Assembly: GCA_028288365.1 (NCBI GenBank)
Contig: JAQBNU010000080.1
Span: 1 to 38,595 of the forward strand
DNA: 38,595 bases
Source of the DNA: Chitinophagaceae bacterium
GTDB taxonomy: Bacteria; Bacteroidota; Bacteroidia; Cytophagales; Cytophagaceae
Reading direction: 5' to 3'
The position numbers and the translations under genes are program-made. Below are positions 6,048-14,388 of the stretch, piece by piece (within the stretch, counting starts at the first letter, position 1; every line of letters begins with the position of its first letter). The notes beneath the pieces are model-generated. The model searched no databases, had not been told where the DNA came from, and saw only the letters and a program-made list of their open reading frames with translations.

Positions 6048-7460
6048 TTAATGTTGGTTACCACTGCCATCAGTTGGGTATGCACCCAAATCCACGTTAG
6101 GCAATGTAACAGTTGCTTTCAAGTATGGATCGGTAATGCCTTGCGTAGCATTCAACGGAGCAAATCCTGTAAAGCCTGCGCCTATGGCCGGAGAGCCAGA
6201 TGACAGGTGGAAGTTGTAACTGCCGACATAGTTGTACAAACTCATCACGCCTGTAACAGGAAGTGGGAAGTTGACAAACTTAGGATTGTTTTGACCAATC
6301 AATGCAGGTGCGTTATACGTTTCTCCCAATGTATAGCTGTTCGGGTATCCAGGATAGAACGTAGCCGGATTAGGGATATCGTGTGCATTCGGTTTGGTGA
6401 TGTGCGTAGGAGGATAGATAGAGTTTACTACTGCAAGACTGTCTCCATAATTCAAGTTATAACCATAGAAACAATGAGCCGTATCTGCAATCACGTTTTC
6501 CAAAATACGGAAACCTGTTTTGCTGTTGACCAGGATGTTGTTGTATGACATTCCTTTTGCACCTTCTTCGTAATCTACGTTAGCGCCTCTGTCCGGATCC
6601 ACGCTTCTGTAACCACCAGATATGTAGGTATTGTTGTACATGTTGATGTTGCATTGTGCAGAACCGTATGCACCTTTGTTAGACGCTTTTGTACCACCTT
6701 TTGCAGTACCGATGATCAGGTTATAGGCCATGTCTCCTACTGTTGCATTTTTAGCATTGAAGGCATCACCGTCGTTGTAAGCAATTTTTTCTGCGGTGTT
6801 TCTCATGATATGAATTTTACCACCGTTGATTCTGGCGCAATCTGTAGTAGATCCATAGAACCATGAATCTTCAATGATCAAGTTGCCATTTGCATTTTGG
6901 AAGAAAATCACAAACAAATCTTTTCCTGCGGTGTAACCCGTTGGAGGATTAGTTGAACTTGCTGTACCACCGGCGAAATCAAGGTGTGTCCATTTCAAAT
7001 CCAATAAAGGACATGTGACGTCGCATTGGATTCCTCCCCATAGTTTTCCTGATGGCATCAAGCCTGGATCTGTATTGGGATTTTGCGGTGTGTTTAATTT
7101 GTAATTGGCAGGATGAGCGTAAGCATCCACACCCGTGATCCAGTTTGGATTGCCTTGTGTTCCCAGTGATACAAAAGAACCTTTTACGATCAATTGTGCG
7201 GCTGGATTCAATGATAATAATTTCACACCGCTTTGCATGACCAAGGTGTCACCCGCATTGATAGTAACTGGTGTGGCAAAGTAATAGGTCTTATTGGCTA
7301 GCATCGTACCTTTCACGCTACCTGATAAGGTATCGCTTGAAACGGCTTGTCCCACCTTGTATTCCGGTGTAGAGATGCTGGCATCATCCGACTTTTTTTT
7401 GCAGGATGAGAAGGAAAGCACGAGTAGTGCCAGTGTTCCTAAGTAGATTTTTCTTTTCAT
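6048..7460 (-). CDS. Surface lipoprotein, right-handed beta-helix-like
   Basis: A 470-residue lipoprotein. The signal MKRKIYLGTLALLVLSFSSC has its lipobox Cys at residue 20, followed by KKKSDD. The body has recurring short Asn/Gly/Asp-rich strands (NLIIEDSWFYG, GKIHIMRNTAEKI, AYNLIIGTAKGG, NINMYNNTYISGG) typical of right-handed parallel beta-helices. It opens with a conserved-looking block about a void-filling signal (SGSVKGTMLANKTYYFATPVT and a LWGGIQCD segment). It lies 52 bp downstream of the TonB receptor on the same strand and ends in a strong terminator, so the two are probably cotranscribed. The arrangement resembles SusC/SusD pairs, but this is not a SusD (no TPR fold). A role as surface partner of the receptor is inferred; the ligand is unknown. 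Confidence 0.75.
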   Translation of the reverse strand: MKRKIYLGTLALLVLSFSSCKKKSDDASISTPEYKVGQAVSSDTLSGSVKGTMLANKTYYFATPVTINAGDTLVMQSGVKLLSLNPAAQLIVKGSFVSLGTQGNPNWITGVDAYAHPANYKLNTPQNPNTDPGLMPSGKLWGGIQCDVTCPLLDLKWTHLDFAGGTASSTNPPTGYTAGKDLFVIFFQNANGNLIIEDSWFYGSTTDCARINGGKIHIMRNTAEKIAYNDGDAFNAKNATVGDMAYNLIIGTAKGGTKASNKGAYGSAQCNINMYNNTYISGGYRSVDPDRGANVDYEEGAKGMSYNNILVNSKTGFRILENVIADTAHCFYGYNLNYGDSLAVVNSIYPPTHITKPNAHDIPNPATFYPGYPNSYTLGETYNAPALIGQNNPKFVNFPLPVTGVMSLYNYVGSYNFHLSSGSPAIGAGFTGFAPLNATQGITDPYLKATVTLPNVDLGAYPTDGSGNQH

Positions 7461-7512
7461 TTTTTTAATTGTTAGAGGTAAGTAGACGTTTGTAGATTTG
7501 GTAGTTTAAAAT

Positions 7513-10299
7513 TTAAAGTTTGAAGCGTAAACCGGCAATAAAAGACTGGCCGTAATAATCTTTTTGTACTGTGACCTTACTGTCGCTGCTTTGATCAGAC
7601 AAGGCGAACTTGCCGGTCTTGTAAATATTGGGTTGCAGGATGTCGACGATGACCGGTGTGTTTAAGATGTTGTTGACTTTGCAGTACAACGTAAAATACT
7701 TGAAGAGTCTTTTTTCCACAGAGAAATCCAATTGGGACGTGGCTCTTTGCCAGTAATCGAGATCCTGATAGGGAGAGACAAAAACAATTTTTCTACCGGT
7801 GTACACAAAAGCCAGCTGAAGATCCAGTCCCAATTTTTTATCTTTATACAAAAGAGAAAGGTTACCAATGTTTGCCGACTGCCCTTGCAGTGGACGGGTT
7901 TGCGAGCGGGTTTCCAGGTTGTAAGAAGTGTTGTAGTATAGTTTATCAGTTGTGATGGAAGAATTGGTATGCGTATAGTTTCCAGACACACCAAACTTAC
8001 CTACGTATTTCACCAAGGCCAGCTCCAGCCCATAATTGGTGGCTGTTCCAAAGTTATCCGGTCTTAAGGTAGCGCTGGATGTACCGGTAAAATTCACTGC
8101 ACTCTCTATCGGATTGTAAATATTTTTGTAGAACACACCGACCAGTAACTGATCCAATCCTTTGGGAAAATATTCGTAACGTACATCGTAGTTATTGGAC
8201 GTAGCATGTTTCAGGTTGGGATTACCACTTAAACTGTAGTTGTCGTCGTTGATGGTGAAAGGAATATACTCACCAAAGCCCGGGCGGTTGATGGCCGCAT
8301 AGTAAGAGGCTCTCAGGTTTTGTTTTTCTGTAAGTCTGTATTTTACATTCACGCTGGGTAATATATCAGTATAGGGCACTGTGCCCTTTGCGCCATAGGC
8401 GAGTTTGGGATCCTGAATGGTTTGCCAGGTTTGCGTGGTATTCTCTACTCTTGTTCCTCCAATGATTTCTAGTCGGCTGAAGGCTATTATTTTCGCCTGA
8501 ATATAATAGGCCAATATTTTTTCTGTTGCTGTATAGGTCAATGGATTCACGATCCCTCCCTGCGCTGCAGAGGTACCGTTGAATTGAAATTGATCAGGCG
8601 ATAGTTGTCCGTTGAAAGGAACAGGTTGTCCTATGGAAGATGTTTTGGGAATGAGGTCCCACTCGTTGTAATAATTTTGTCTCAGTTTATCTCGGTACAA
8701 ACCTCCTGTACTCAGCGTCACGTCCTGTCCCATGACTTTCAGGTGATAGCTTAGGTTGATATAACCCGCCCAGTCTCTGTCTGTATTCCTTGTCCAGATT
8801 CTATAGAAAGGAATGTTCAACACTGGTGGAGTCGTTGTTTGGTTGCCGGCAGAATCTTTACCTACTACATGTACCGTTTGGTATTCCGACCAATCAGGTG
8901 TAATACTTTTCGCGATAGAGTATACACCTGACCAATTCAGTTTAAACTGTTCGAATAAAATGTGATCGCCTTGCAACGTTGTATTGTAAATGCTTTGATT
9001 TTGCATTCTGGAACGATCCAGGATATACGTATTGCCTGTGCCTGTTCCAGATCTACCAATGGATAAGCTTGTATCGATGGTATGACGGTATTGCACTTCA
9101 TCCATCTTCATGTACATGTTGTACAAGCTGAGTTTATGTCGCGCGTTAAACTTATAGTCTATTTTATTGTGAATGGCATAGCGTGTCTGATTGGTGTTGT
9201 ACTGTCGGATGTACATGTCCTCAAAGGCAGGTGTGTTGCCGGGATTGGGTTTGTTGGAAGGTTTAAACCAGGTACTGTTTGCACCTTTGTAAACATTCTG
9301 GTAACTGGTTGCTACGATGACTCCGAGTTTTTTATCTTTTAGAAACCGTCCACCAACGGAAAAACCAAGTATACCGTTAAGCGGTAGTTTGCGTGTGCTG
9401 TAGTCAAAGTTTTTGTAGGTAAAATCATAGGGTGTCGCTATGTAACCCGAACCATGTATGTCTGAAGGGGATTGTAAGCTGATTGTTTTTTTATCGAAGT
9501 TGGTATAGCCTCTATCGGCCAATAGTTTGCTGGCGCCTGTACCTAGATTGGCTGTGACGGTGAATTTATCCGGTGCATCTTTCATCACTAAGTTCATCGC
9601 ACCTCCAATGGCATCGGCTTCCATGTTTGGTGTTAGAGATTTTATGACTTCCAGTCGTTCAATGATGTCAGCGGGAAACATGTCCATGGGTACGTAACGG
9701 TATTTGTTATCCGGACTAGGAATTTTAATGCCGTTCACCAGCGTGTAATTGTAACGCTGATCCATTCCACGGATGATGGCATAGCGTGCATCTCCTGTAC
9801 TTGTTCTTTCTAACGACACACCCGACACACGTTGCAAAACGCTGGCGATGGTGATGTCAGGTAAGAGCTGAATGGTTTTAGCAGAGAGCACGTTGGAAAT
9901 GTTGTCGGCATTTTTCTCTAAATTCAAAGCATACTTGGCCGACTCTCTATCCGCAGTGCCCACTACTTCCACCGTGATAATTTTTGATTCTTCCGGCATG
10001 GAAAAATTGACCATATAATGCGCATTGGCATCTGTGATGCTGATGGTTTGTTCTTGTTGTAAGTAGCCCAGGTAATTGACCGTTAAGGTATACTCTCCCA
10101 CCGGTACATCTTTGATGGTAAAATGTCCTTCCAGATTGGTGATGCCGCTGATGTCTGTGCCTTTCATGATGACTGTCGCTTCGATCAATGGATCGCCGTT
10201 TTGTGCGTCTTTGATGTGTCCCCTGATGGTTGCTGCCTGTGAAGTATAAATTGTAAGAAGCAGTGCTATGCTTATATACCTGATGATGTGAAAATGCAT
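7513..10299 (-). CDS. TonB-dependent receptor with CarboxypepD_reg-like N-terminus
   Basis: A 928-residue outer-membrane receptor. The signal peptide covers about residues 1-23. A carboxypeptidase-regulatory-like domain follows at about 24-105 (IRGHIKDAQNGDPLIEATV), then the plug at about 130-245 (LQRVSGVSLERTSTGDARYA, then DIIERLEVIKSLTPNMEADA). The beta-barrel fills the rest and ends in the aromatic/hydrophobic strand SFIAGLRFKL. The plug motifs with MEADAIGG resemble the TIGR01782-type receptors rather than classic SusC. It imports a substrate across the outer membrane using TonB energy; the ligand cannot be read from sequence. The gene follows the kinase/regulator operon by 398 bp. A predicted regulator box lies 66-83 bp upstream, and the beta-helix lipoprotein follows directly. 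Confidence 0.92.
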   Translation of the reverse strand: MHFHIIRYISIALLLTIYTSQAATIRGHIKDAQNGDPLIEATVIMKGTDISGITNLEGHFTIKDVPVGEYTLTVNYLGYLQQEQTISITDANAHYMVNFSMPEESKIITVEVVGTADRESAKYALNLEKNADNISNVLSAKTIQLLPDITIASVLQRVSGVSLERTSTGDARYAIIRGMDQRYNYTLVNGIKIPSPDNKYRYVPMDMFPADIIERLEVIKSLTPNMEADAIGGAMNLVMKDAPDKFTVTANLGTGASKLLADRGYTNFDKKTISLQSPSDIHGSGYIATPYDFTYKNFDYSTRKLPLNGILGFSVGGRFLKDKKLGVIVATSYQNVYKGANSTWFKPSNKPNPGNTPAFEDMYIRQYNTNQTRYAIHNKIDYKFNARHKLSLYNMYMKMDEVQYRHTIDTSLSIGRSGTGTGNTYILDRSRMQNQSIYNTTLQGDHILFEQFKLNWSGVYSIAKSITPDWSEYQTVHVVGKDSAGNQTTTPPVLNIPFYRIWTRNTDRDWAGYINLSYHLKVMGQDVTLSTGGLYRDKLRQNYYNEWDLIPKTSSIGQPVPFNGQLSPDQFQFNGTSAAQGGIVNPLTYTATEKILAYYIQAKIIAFSRLEIIGGTRVENTTQTWQTIQDPKLAYGAKGTVPYTDILPSVNVKYRLTEKQNLRASYYAAINRPGFGEYIPFTINDDNYSLSGNPNLKHATSNNYDVRYEYFPKGLDQLLVGVFYKNIYNPIESAVNFTGTSSATLRPDNFGTATNYGLELALVKYVGKFGVSGNYTHTNSSITTDKLYYNTSYNLETRSQTRPLQGQSANIGNLSLLYKDKKLGLDLQLAFVYTGRKIVFVSPYQDLDYWQRATSQLDFSVEKRLFKYFTLYCKVNNILNTPVIVDILQPNIYKTGKFALSDQSSDSKVTVQKDYYGQSFIAGLRFKL

Positions 10300-10697
10300 G
10301 ATGCAATTTCAGGCGACAGTGTTACGAAACCATTAAGAGCCAAAGAACGAATCTTAATGACATTCTGTAAGAAAACTGAAATCAGGAAGATGTAGTAATC
10401 ATTTGGTAACACTGATCGTGCAATTGATTCATGAAAGCTTGAGATGTAAAAAATTGTATTTGCTTTAAAAAGTTAACAAAATGAGCCGCATGTGTTTTAA
10501 CGGTTTTATTTCAGCGTGTCCTTCTTTTCATTGTCCGGCATTATCTTAATATTTCCAGAACATGAATTTCCTGTAAAAGGCTAGAGGTGCGTAACAGAGA
10601 AGATTCTCTCTGTTGTTTACAATTCCATCATATTGTCTTGCTTATTTTTTTACCTGCGGACACGTGTGTCAAAAAAACAGAAAGCGATCAACGTATC
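10300..10697. promoter_or_regulatory. Upstream region of the TonB receptor
   Basis: A 398-bp gap with no credible ORF. It contains the predicted regulator box B at 10365-10382. A small hairpin (AACAGAGA..TCTCTGTT, 10593-10614) may end the DUF2490 transcript, though it lacks a clear U-run, and a GACACGTGTGTC near-palindrome is at 10660-10671. The remaining AT-rich sequence presumably holds the receptor promoter; I could not pick a convincing TAnnTTTG box. Confidence 0.45.
10365..10382 (-). promoter_or_regulatory. Predicted response-regulator box B (TonB receptor upstream)
   Basis: Plus strand CTGTAAG-AAAA-CTGAAAT, half-sites at an 11-bp period, 66-83 bp upstream of the receptor start. It shares orientation, spacing and the CTGnAAt half-site with boxes A, C and D. 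Confidence 0.55.
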
Positions 10698-11465
10698 TTA
10701 TTCAGGTAGTGTTTTCTTTTTCAGCGACACGTTGAAGTTCGTGATCCATGCCATTTGCAAAAGGTACAAATTGCGCAGGTCCTGTTCTATATCTCTGACA
10801 TTGAACTGCAGCAAAGGTCCGACTTCCATGCGACCCATCTTCTTTGTCTGGTAGCCTATACCCGCATAGAGCCAGTTCTCGCTGTAGAGTGCGTTGCGTG
10901 TGGTACCGGGAGGAACAGTGAGTGTGAAATACGGTTCGTCGTAACAGTTGAAATACCATTCACCCGCATCCAGTGTTTTTCCTTCCAAGGGGATATTGAA
11001 TCCCAATTGGTAACGCAGCCTGGTGGTCATGGGTCGCTCTCCTGTATTTTCGTTTTTGATGAAACGTTGTTCGTAGCGCAAGCGGTGCGTCATGCGCCCG
11101 TGTGCGATGCGGTGACCGTAAACCACTTGTTCCCAGGTGCGCCATTCTTTAAAGTAAGGGACATCGGGATTGCTGCGCTGGTAATTGTACGTAAAACCGC
11201 CTGTCATATTAAAATCAGGTGAATACGTATAGATGACGCTCGGTTGAATATTGAGTTGTAAGGGTTTAGCCGGATAGGATATACCGTCGATGACGCGGTT
11301 GGTCAAATTGAATGTTTCCGAAATAAAAAAATTATAGTTCACACGGTTCGTGATTCGACCCGTTTGCGACAGCATGGGAATGATGCCGTAAAATTCCAGA
11401 TTTTGTGCTTGAAGTAAGTGATACGTACCTGCTATCCACAGGCCAATCACCAATAACTTTTTCAT
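10698..11465 (-). CDS. DUF2490 outer-membrane beta-barrel protein
   Basis: A 255-residue exported protein. The signal peptide runs to about residue 20 (HLLQA|QNLEFYG). Alternating amphipathic strands follow, with family-like features: LNIQPSVIYTYSPDFNMTGG, the WEQVVYGHRIAHGRMTHRLRYEQRF block, and AGIGYQTKKMGRMEVGPLLQF. DUF2490 proteins of Bacteroidota and Proteobacteria have this length and pattern and are thought to be small outer-membrane barrels without an assigned function. The gene starts 3 bp after the stop of the PepSY-like gene, so the two form an operon within the predicted regulon. A role in the envelope response sensed by the kinase is inferred. Confidence 0.75.
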   Translation of the reverse strand: MKKLLVIGLWIAGTYHLLQAQNLEFYGIIPMLSQTGRITNRVNYNFFISETFNLTNRVIDGISYPAKPLQLNIQPSVIYTYSPDFNMTGGFTYNYQRSNPDVPYFKEWRTWEQVVYGHRIAHGRMTHRLRYEQRFIKNENTGERPMTTRLRYQLGFNIPLEGKTLDAGEWYFNCYDEPYFTLTVPPGTTRNALYSENWLYAGIGYQTKKMGRMEVGPLLQFNVRDIEQDLRNLYLLQMAWITNFNVSLKKKTLPE

Positions 11466-11468
11466 GTA

Positions 11469-11987
11469 TTAAAAAAGTGTTTGTATGGGCTTTACGATAA
11501 GCTCTTTCGAAGTGATCAACTCTCCCTTCTCGTTAAAATTGATTTCGTAAAAACTTGTACCGGAATCGGTCTTCGCCTTCACGTTCAATTCGTATTCCGT
11601 TTTCAAATGTGGATTGACAAACTGTATCTCGTTGATTTTATATTTACGGTAGGTTCGTTTTAAATAGGATTCTATTTTTTCCTGCGTCGCAGCCGGCAAA
11701 TCTTCCAGCGCTATGCGTTTCTCCATTTCATACAATGTACCGTCACTTAGAAAGAGCAGAGAAATTCTTTCTTTCTTGTACACGAACTCTGCTTCGTAAA
11801 TGATACTGTCCTGATCGGATTCGATGTAGTATTTTATTCGTTGCGCACCTTGGAATTCCTTTTCAATGTAGGCTTTCACCGTGGTGGGAACACGGTCCTT
11901 GCGGATCTTCTTCTCTCCCATGGATATGCCTCCGATGTAGATTACCAAGGCAACTGCACATACACTCAATAGTAGGTATCTCCTCAT
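11469..11987 (-). CDS. Exported PepSY-like (DUF2874-type) protein
   Basis: A 172-residue protein with an N-terminal hydrophobic segment (residues about 3-22) acting as signal or anchor. Two consecutive PepSY-like units follow: about 30-95 (VPTTVKAYIEKEFQGAQRIKYYIES..IIYEAEFVYKKERISLLFLSDGTLYEME) and about 98-160 (LPAATQEKIESYLKRTYRKYKINEIQF .. TSFYEINFNEKGEL). The alternation of an amphipathic helix and Tyr-Glu-x-x-Phe strands ending in a DG or KGE turn is characteristic. Such periplasmic proteins commonly neighbour two-component systems in Bacteroidota and may bind ligands or inhibit proteases. It shares a domain type with the tail of the tauE-like permease. Regulator box C is 61-78 bp upstream. 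Confidence 0.72.
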   Translation of the reverse strand: MRRYLLLSVCAVALVIYIGGISMGEKKIRKDRVPTTVKAYIEKEFQGAQRIKYYIESDQDSIIYEAEFVYKKERISLLFLSDGTLYEMEKRIALEDLPAATQEKIESYLKRTYRKYKINEIQFVNPHLKTEYELNVKAKTDSGTSFYEINFNEKGELITSKELIVKPIQTLF

Positions 11988-12047
11988 AACATCATCTGTT
12001 CAAGCGAACAATTTTCTGTAACAGCAGCACAACATTAAAAAACAATA

Positions 12048-12065
12048 CTGAAATCTTTCTGGAAT
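12048..12065 (-). promoter_or_regulatory. Predicted response-regulator box C (PepSY-DUF2490 upstream)
   Basis: Plus strand CTGAAAT-CTTT-CTGGAAT at an exact 11-bp period, filling the short gap between the kinase stop (12067) and the PepSY-like start (11987). It suggests that PepSY-DUF2490 has its own regulated promoter besides any read-through from the kinase operon. Confidence 0.6.
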
Positions 12066-12066
12066 A

Positions 12067-13347
12067 TTAAAAAATAATAGACACCGTATGCTCTTTGGAA
12101 GAATAAGCGTAGGTGATGTTAAAATTATAAAGACTGCATATTTTTTTGACGATGGATAATCCCAAACCGTTGGATTGGGGATTATCGGATTTCTTACTGA
12201 ATCGTTCAAACAATAATTTAGGATCGAAATCGATGGCTTGTCCAGTATTGGAGATCACAAATGCTGTAGCCTTGATGTGCACGTTGATATATCCTGATGC
12301 ATAGTTGTGATTGATCGCGTTCTTGATGAGGTTAGCAAATAAAATTTCTGCCAGGTCCGCGTTCATGTTCAGGAATACATTTTCCTGCTCTACGATGTTT
12401 AGGGAGATGTATTTAAATTCCAACAGGTCGTTAAAGTATTCGCAACATTTTACGATCAGTGCAGTAACATTCACTTGACTGTTTTCCGGAAACTGGTTGT
12501 TCTCTATTTTAGATAAAAGCAATAATGTTTTATTGAGTCTGGTCAGTCGGTCGATCTGTTCGCTAGCCTCTTCCACCAATACCGCCTGTCCCCTACTGAT
12601 GGCGGTATCTTCCATGAGCAGTTCCATTTTGCTTTGTATGATACCCACCGGTGTCTGCATTTCATGTGAGGCATTTTCTATAAACTGTTTTTGGTTTTTA
12701 TATACGGCCAGGTTGTTGTGAATGAGCGCTGCAATGGATTGATTGAGCTCCTGAAATTCACTGATTTTTGTTTTGTTGAACACGACCGTTGTTTCTTTGT
12801 CCAGTTTGTATTGTTTTATTTTGGCCATGGTTTCGTAAAACGGATTCCACAGTTTACGAAGGATGACCCTGTTCAGCAAAGTCACCAGTACAAAAAACAA
12901 CACCGCGAAGATACAACTGTTGATGAGGATGGTGTACAGGATGTCTTCCAGTTTCATCAAGGTGGTAATGCTTGTCAACTGGTAACAGGTATTGTTCAGT
13001 TCGAACACCGAGCGTTTCATGCGAAAGGATTCTTCTTCCCCTTCGAAGGCGATGAATTTCTTAACGTCTTTGAATTGTCCCTCGGGATGTTTCTCGCGAA
13101 AGTGTTCGTATTCCTTTGCCGTTATTTTTTTTATTTTGAAATCACTGAAGTGCAGTGAGCCTTCGTAAAGCAAAGCAGGATTGGCCTTGATTTCTTCGAT
13201 GACTTCATTTTCATGAAAGGTCAGGTATTCGTCTACTTCTTCGTAGATGATGGATTGAATGGAAAAATAAAAAACCCCACACCAAGCCAGCAGCAAAAGC
13301 AGGATGAGTGTGAGAAAATAACGCGCAGTAAGATTCAGTAATTTCAT
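12067..13347 (-). CDS. Membrane sensor histidine kinase
   Basis: A 426-residue kinase. Membrane helices at about 9-30 and 137-160 enclose a roughly 105-residue periplasmic sensor domain of unknown fold. The linker (about 160-215) has no obvious HAMP match. The HisKA H-box is ENASHEMQTP with His228. The ATPase domain shows the N-box (NLIKNAINHN), a short G1 (ISNTGQ), an F-box (LFERFSKK) and G2 (NGLGLSIVKKI). It phosphorylates the response regulator encoded just upstream; the two ORFs overlap by 4 bp, so translation is coupled. The neighbouring receptor, barrel and PepSY-like genes suggest it senses an envelope or nutrient cue; the signal is unknown. Confidence 0.92.
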   Translation of the reverse strand: MKLLNLTARYFLTLILLLLLAWCGVFYFSIQSIIYEEVDEYLTFHENEVIEEIKANPALLYEGSLHFSDFKIKKITAKEYEHFREKHPEGQFKDVKKFIAFEGEEESFRMKRSVFELNNTCYQLTSITTLMKLEDILYTILINSCIFAVLFFVLVTLLNRVILRKLWNPFYETMAKIKQYKLDKETTVVFNKTKISEFQELNQSIAALIHNNLAVYKNQKQFIENASHEMQTPVGIIQSKMELLMEDTAISRGQAVLVEEASEQIDRLTRLNKTLLLLSKIENNQFPENSQVNVTALIVKCCEYFNDLLEFKYISLNIVEQENVFLNMNADLAEILFANLIKNAINHNYASGYINVHIKATAFVISNTGQAIDFDPKLLFERFSKKSDNPQSNGLGLSIVKKICSLYNFNITYAYSSKEHTVSIIF

Positions 13348-14021
13348 TCCTGTACAAATTTATACCCTAAGCCATAGATGGCTTGTATGTTGTATTCGCT
13401 CTGGTATTCGTTGAGGCGTTTTCTTAAATTTTTAATTTGGGAATATAAAAAATCAAAGGAGTCGGCGCGGTCGCTGTTGTCTCCCCAGATGTGCTCTGCC
13501 AGCGATGACTTGCTGATGAGGCGTTCGGTGTTGGATACAAAAAAAAGCAGGAGTTCGTATTCTTTCTTTTTCAGGATCAATTCCTTTCCAGCGATGAACA
13601 CTTTCTGTGCGTCCAACTGAAACAAGATGTTACCAATTTCAATCTGGTTGTTGCCTTCGAATTTCAGGCGACGTACAATGGCCGTGACACGTGCATTCAG
13701 TTCGGTAAAGTGAAAGGGTTTGGCCAGGTAATCGTCTGCACCGAGGTTAAGTCCTTCTACTTTGTCGTCAATGGAATTTTTAGCGGATAAAATGATGACA
13801 CCCGTTTTGACTTTTTTTCTTTTCAGTTGTTCCAGTATTCTCAAGCCATTTCCATCGGGTAAGCTGATGTCAAGAATGACACAGTCGTAGTGGTGCAGTT
13901 GTATTTTCTCTTCGGCATTTTTTTGTGTAGCCGCTATTTCACATAGATAGCCTGATTTTTCAAAATAGGTACGGATGCTATTTTGCATGCTTACTTCATC
14001 TTCTACAATTAGTATTTTCAT
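13344..14021 (-). CDS. OmpR-family response regulator
   Basis: A 225-residue regulator. The receiver domain has acidic residues EDE at 7-9, the phosphoacceptor Asp51 (VILDISLPDGNG), the switch Ser79 (ILSAK) and Lys101 (YLAKPF). The C-terminal winged helix (about 128-225) shows the Trans_Reg_C pattern: LILKKKEYELLLFFVSN, then a recognition helix around FLYSQIKNLRKRL, then IYGLGYKF. It forms an operon with the histidine kinase. Its own upstream region carries box D, suggesting autoregulation. The same direct repeat precedes three more transcription units downstream, making it the best candidate regulator for the whole 4.8-14 kb block. Confidence 0.93.
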   Translation of the reverse strand: MKILIVEDEVSMQNSIRTYFEKSGYLCEIAATQKNAEEKIQLHHYDCVILDISLPDGNGLRILEQLKRKKVKTGVIILSAKNSIDDKVEGLNLGADDYLAKPFHFTELNARVTAIVRRLKFEGNNQIEIGNILFQLDAQKVFIAGKELILKKKEYELLLFFVSNTERLISKSSLAEHIWGDNSDRADSFDFLYSQIKNLRKRLNEYQSEYNIQAIYGLGYKFVQE

Positions 14022-14060
14022 GTGTAGCTGTGCCTTGAGCCGTTAAAATAGTGTATAAAT

Positions 14061-14078
14061 CTGGAATATTTCTGAAAT
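14061..14078 (-). promoter_or_regulatory. Predicted response-regulator box D (autoregulatory)
   Basis: Plus strand CTGGAAT-ATTT-CTGAAAT at an exact 11-bp period, 40-57 bp upstream of the response-regulator start. It uses the same two half-site variants as box C in swapped order. Confidence 0.6.
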
Positions 14079-14196
14079 GGTTTTAAATAGTATAAGTCTT
14101 AGAATTTTATCTATGTAGGTATGAGTCTTAAGATTTGTGACAGGTGTGATTGTATTTGAAAAGTTGGACAGATATGCTTTAGCAGAGTAAGTAGAA

Positions 14197-14313
14197 TTGG
14201 GGCGTGTCCCTTCGGGTCGGGCTATTCGCTACAAGTCCTCGCTCGGAGCAATCCATAGAGGAGACACTAACATAACGGCTCGCTGTGGGCTTTCCGCTTC
14301 TATCCCTCACGCG
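14197..14313. repeat. GGGGCGT..CCCTCACGCG intergenic repeat
   Basis: A GC-rich stretch with GGGGCGTG, GGGTCGGGCTATTCGCT, TCCTCGCTCGGAGC, GGGCTTTCCGCTTC and TATCCCTCACGCG. I recognise this order of motifs as a dispersed intergenic repeat common in Flavobacterium and other Bacteroidota genomes. It stands out from the AT-rich surroundings and lies between the regulator promoter and the next terminator. The 63-codon frame through it is not a convincing gene. Only one copy is present here. Confidence 0.5.
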
Positions 14314-14338
14314 ACTGCACAATTATCGCCAAACAAAA

Positions 14339-14366
14339 AAAGGGCAAACCGATGGCTTGCCCTTTT
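14339..14366 (-). terminator. Rho-independent terminator
   Basis: AAAGGGCAAACC and GGCTTGCCCTTT form a strong stem with a three-base loop; read on the minus strand it is followed by seven T residues. It sits about 23 bp after the stop of the minus-strand lipoprotein gene. Confidence 0.92.
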
Positions 14367-14388
14367 CAATATTTCTATTTCGAAGTGA

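Noticed and set aside
14197-14388. A 63-codon open frame in the GC-rich intergenic repeat.
   Set aside because: It runs through a dispersed repeat and then through the lipoprotein gene's terminator, so it is not a plausible gene.
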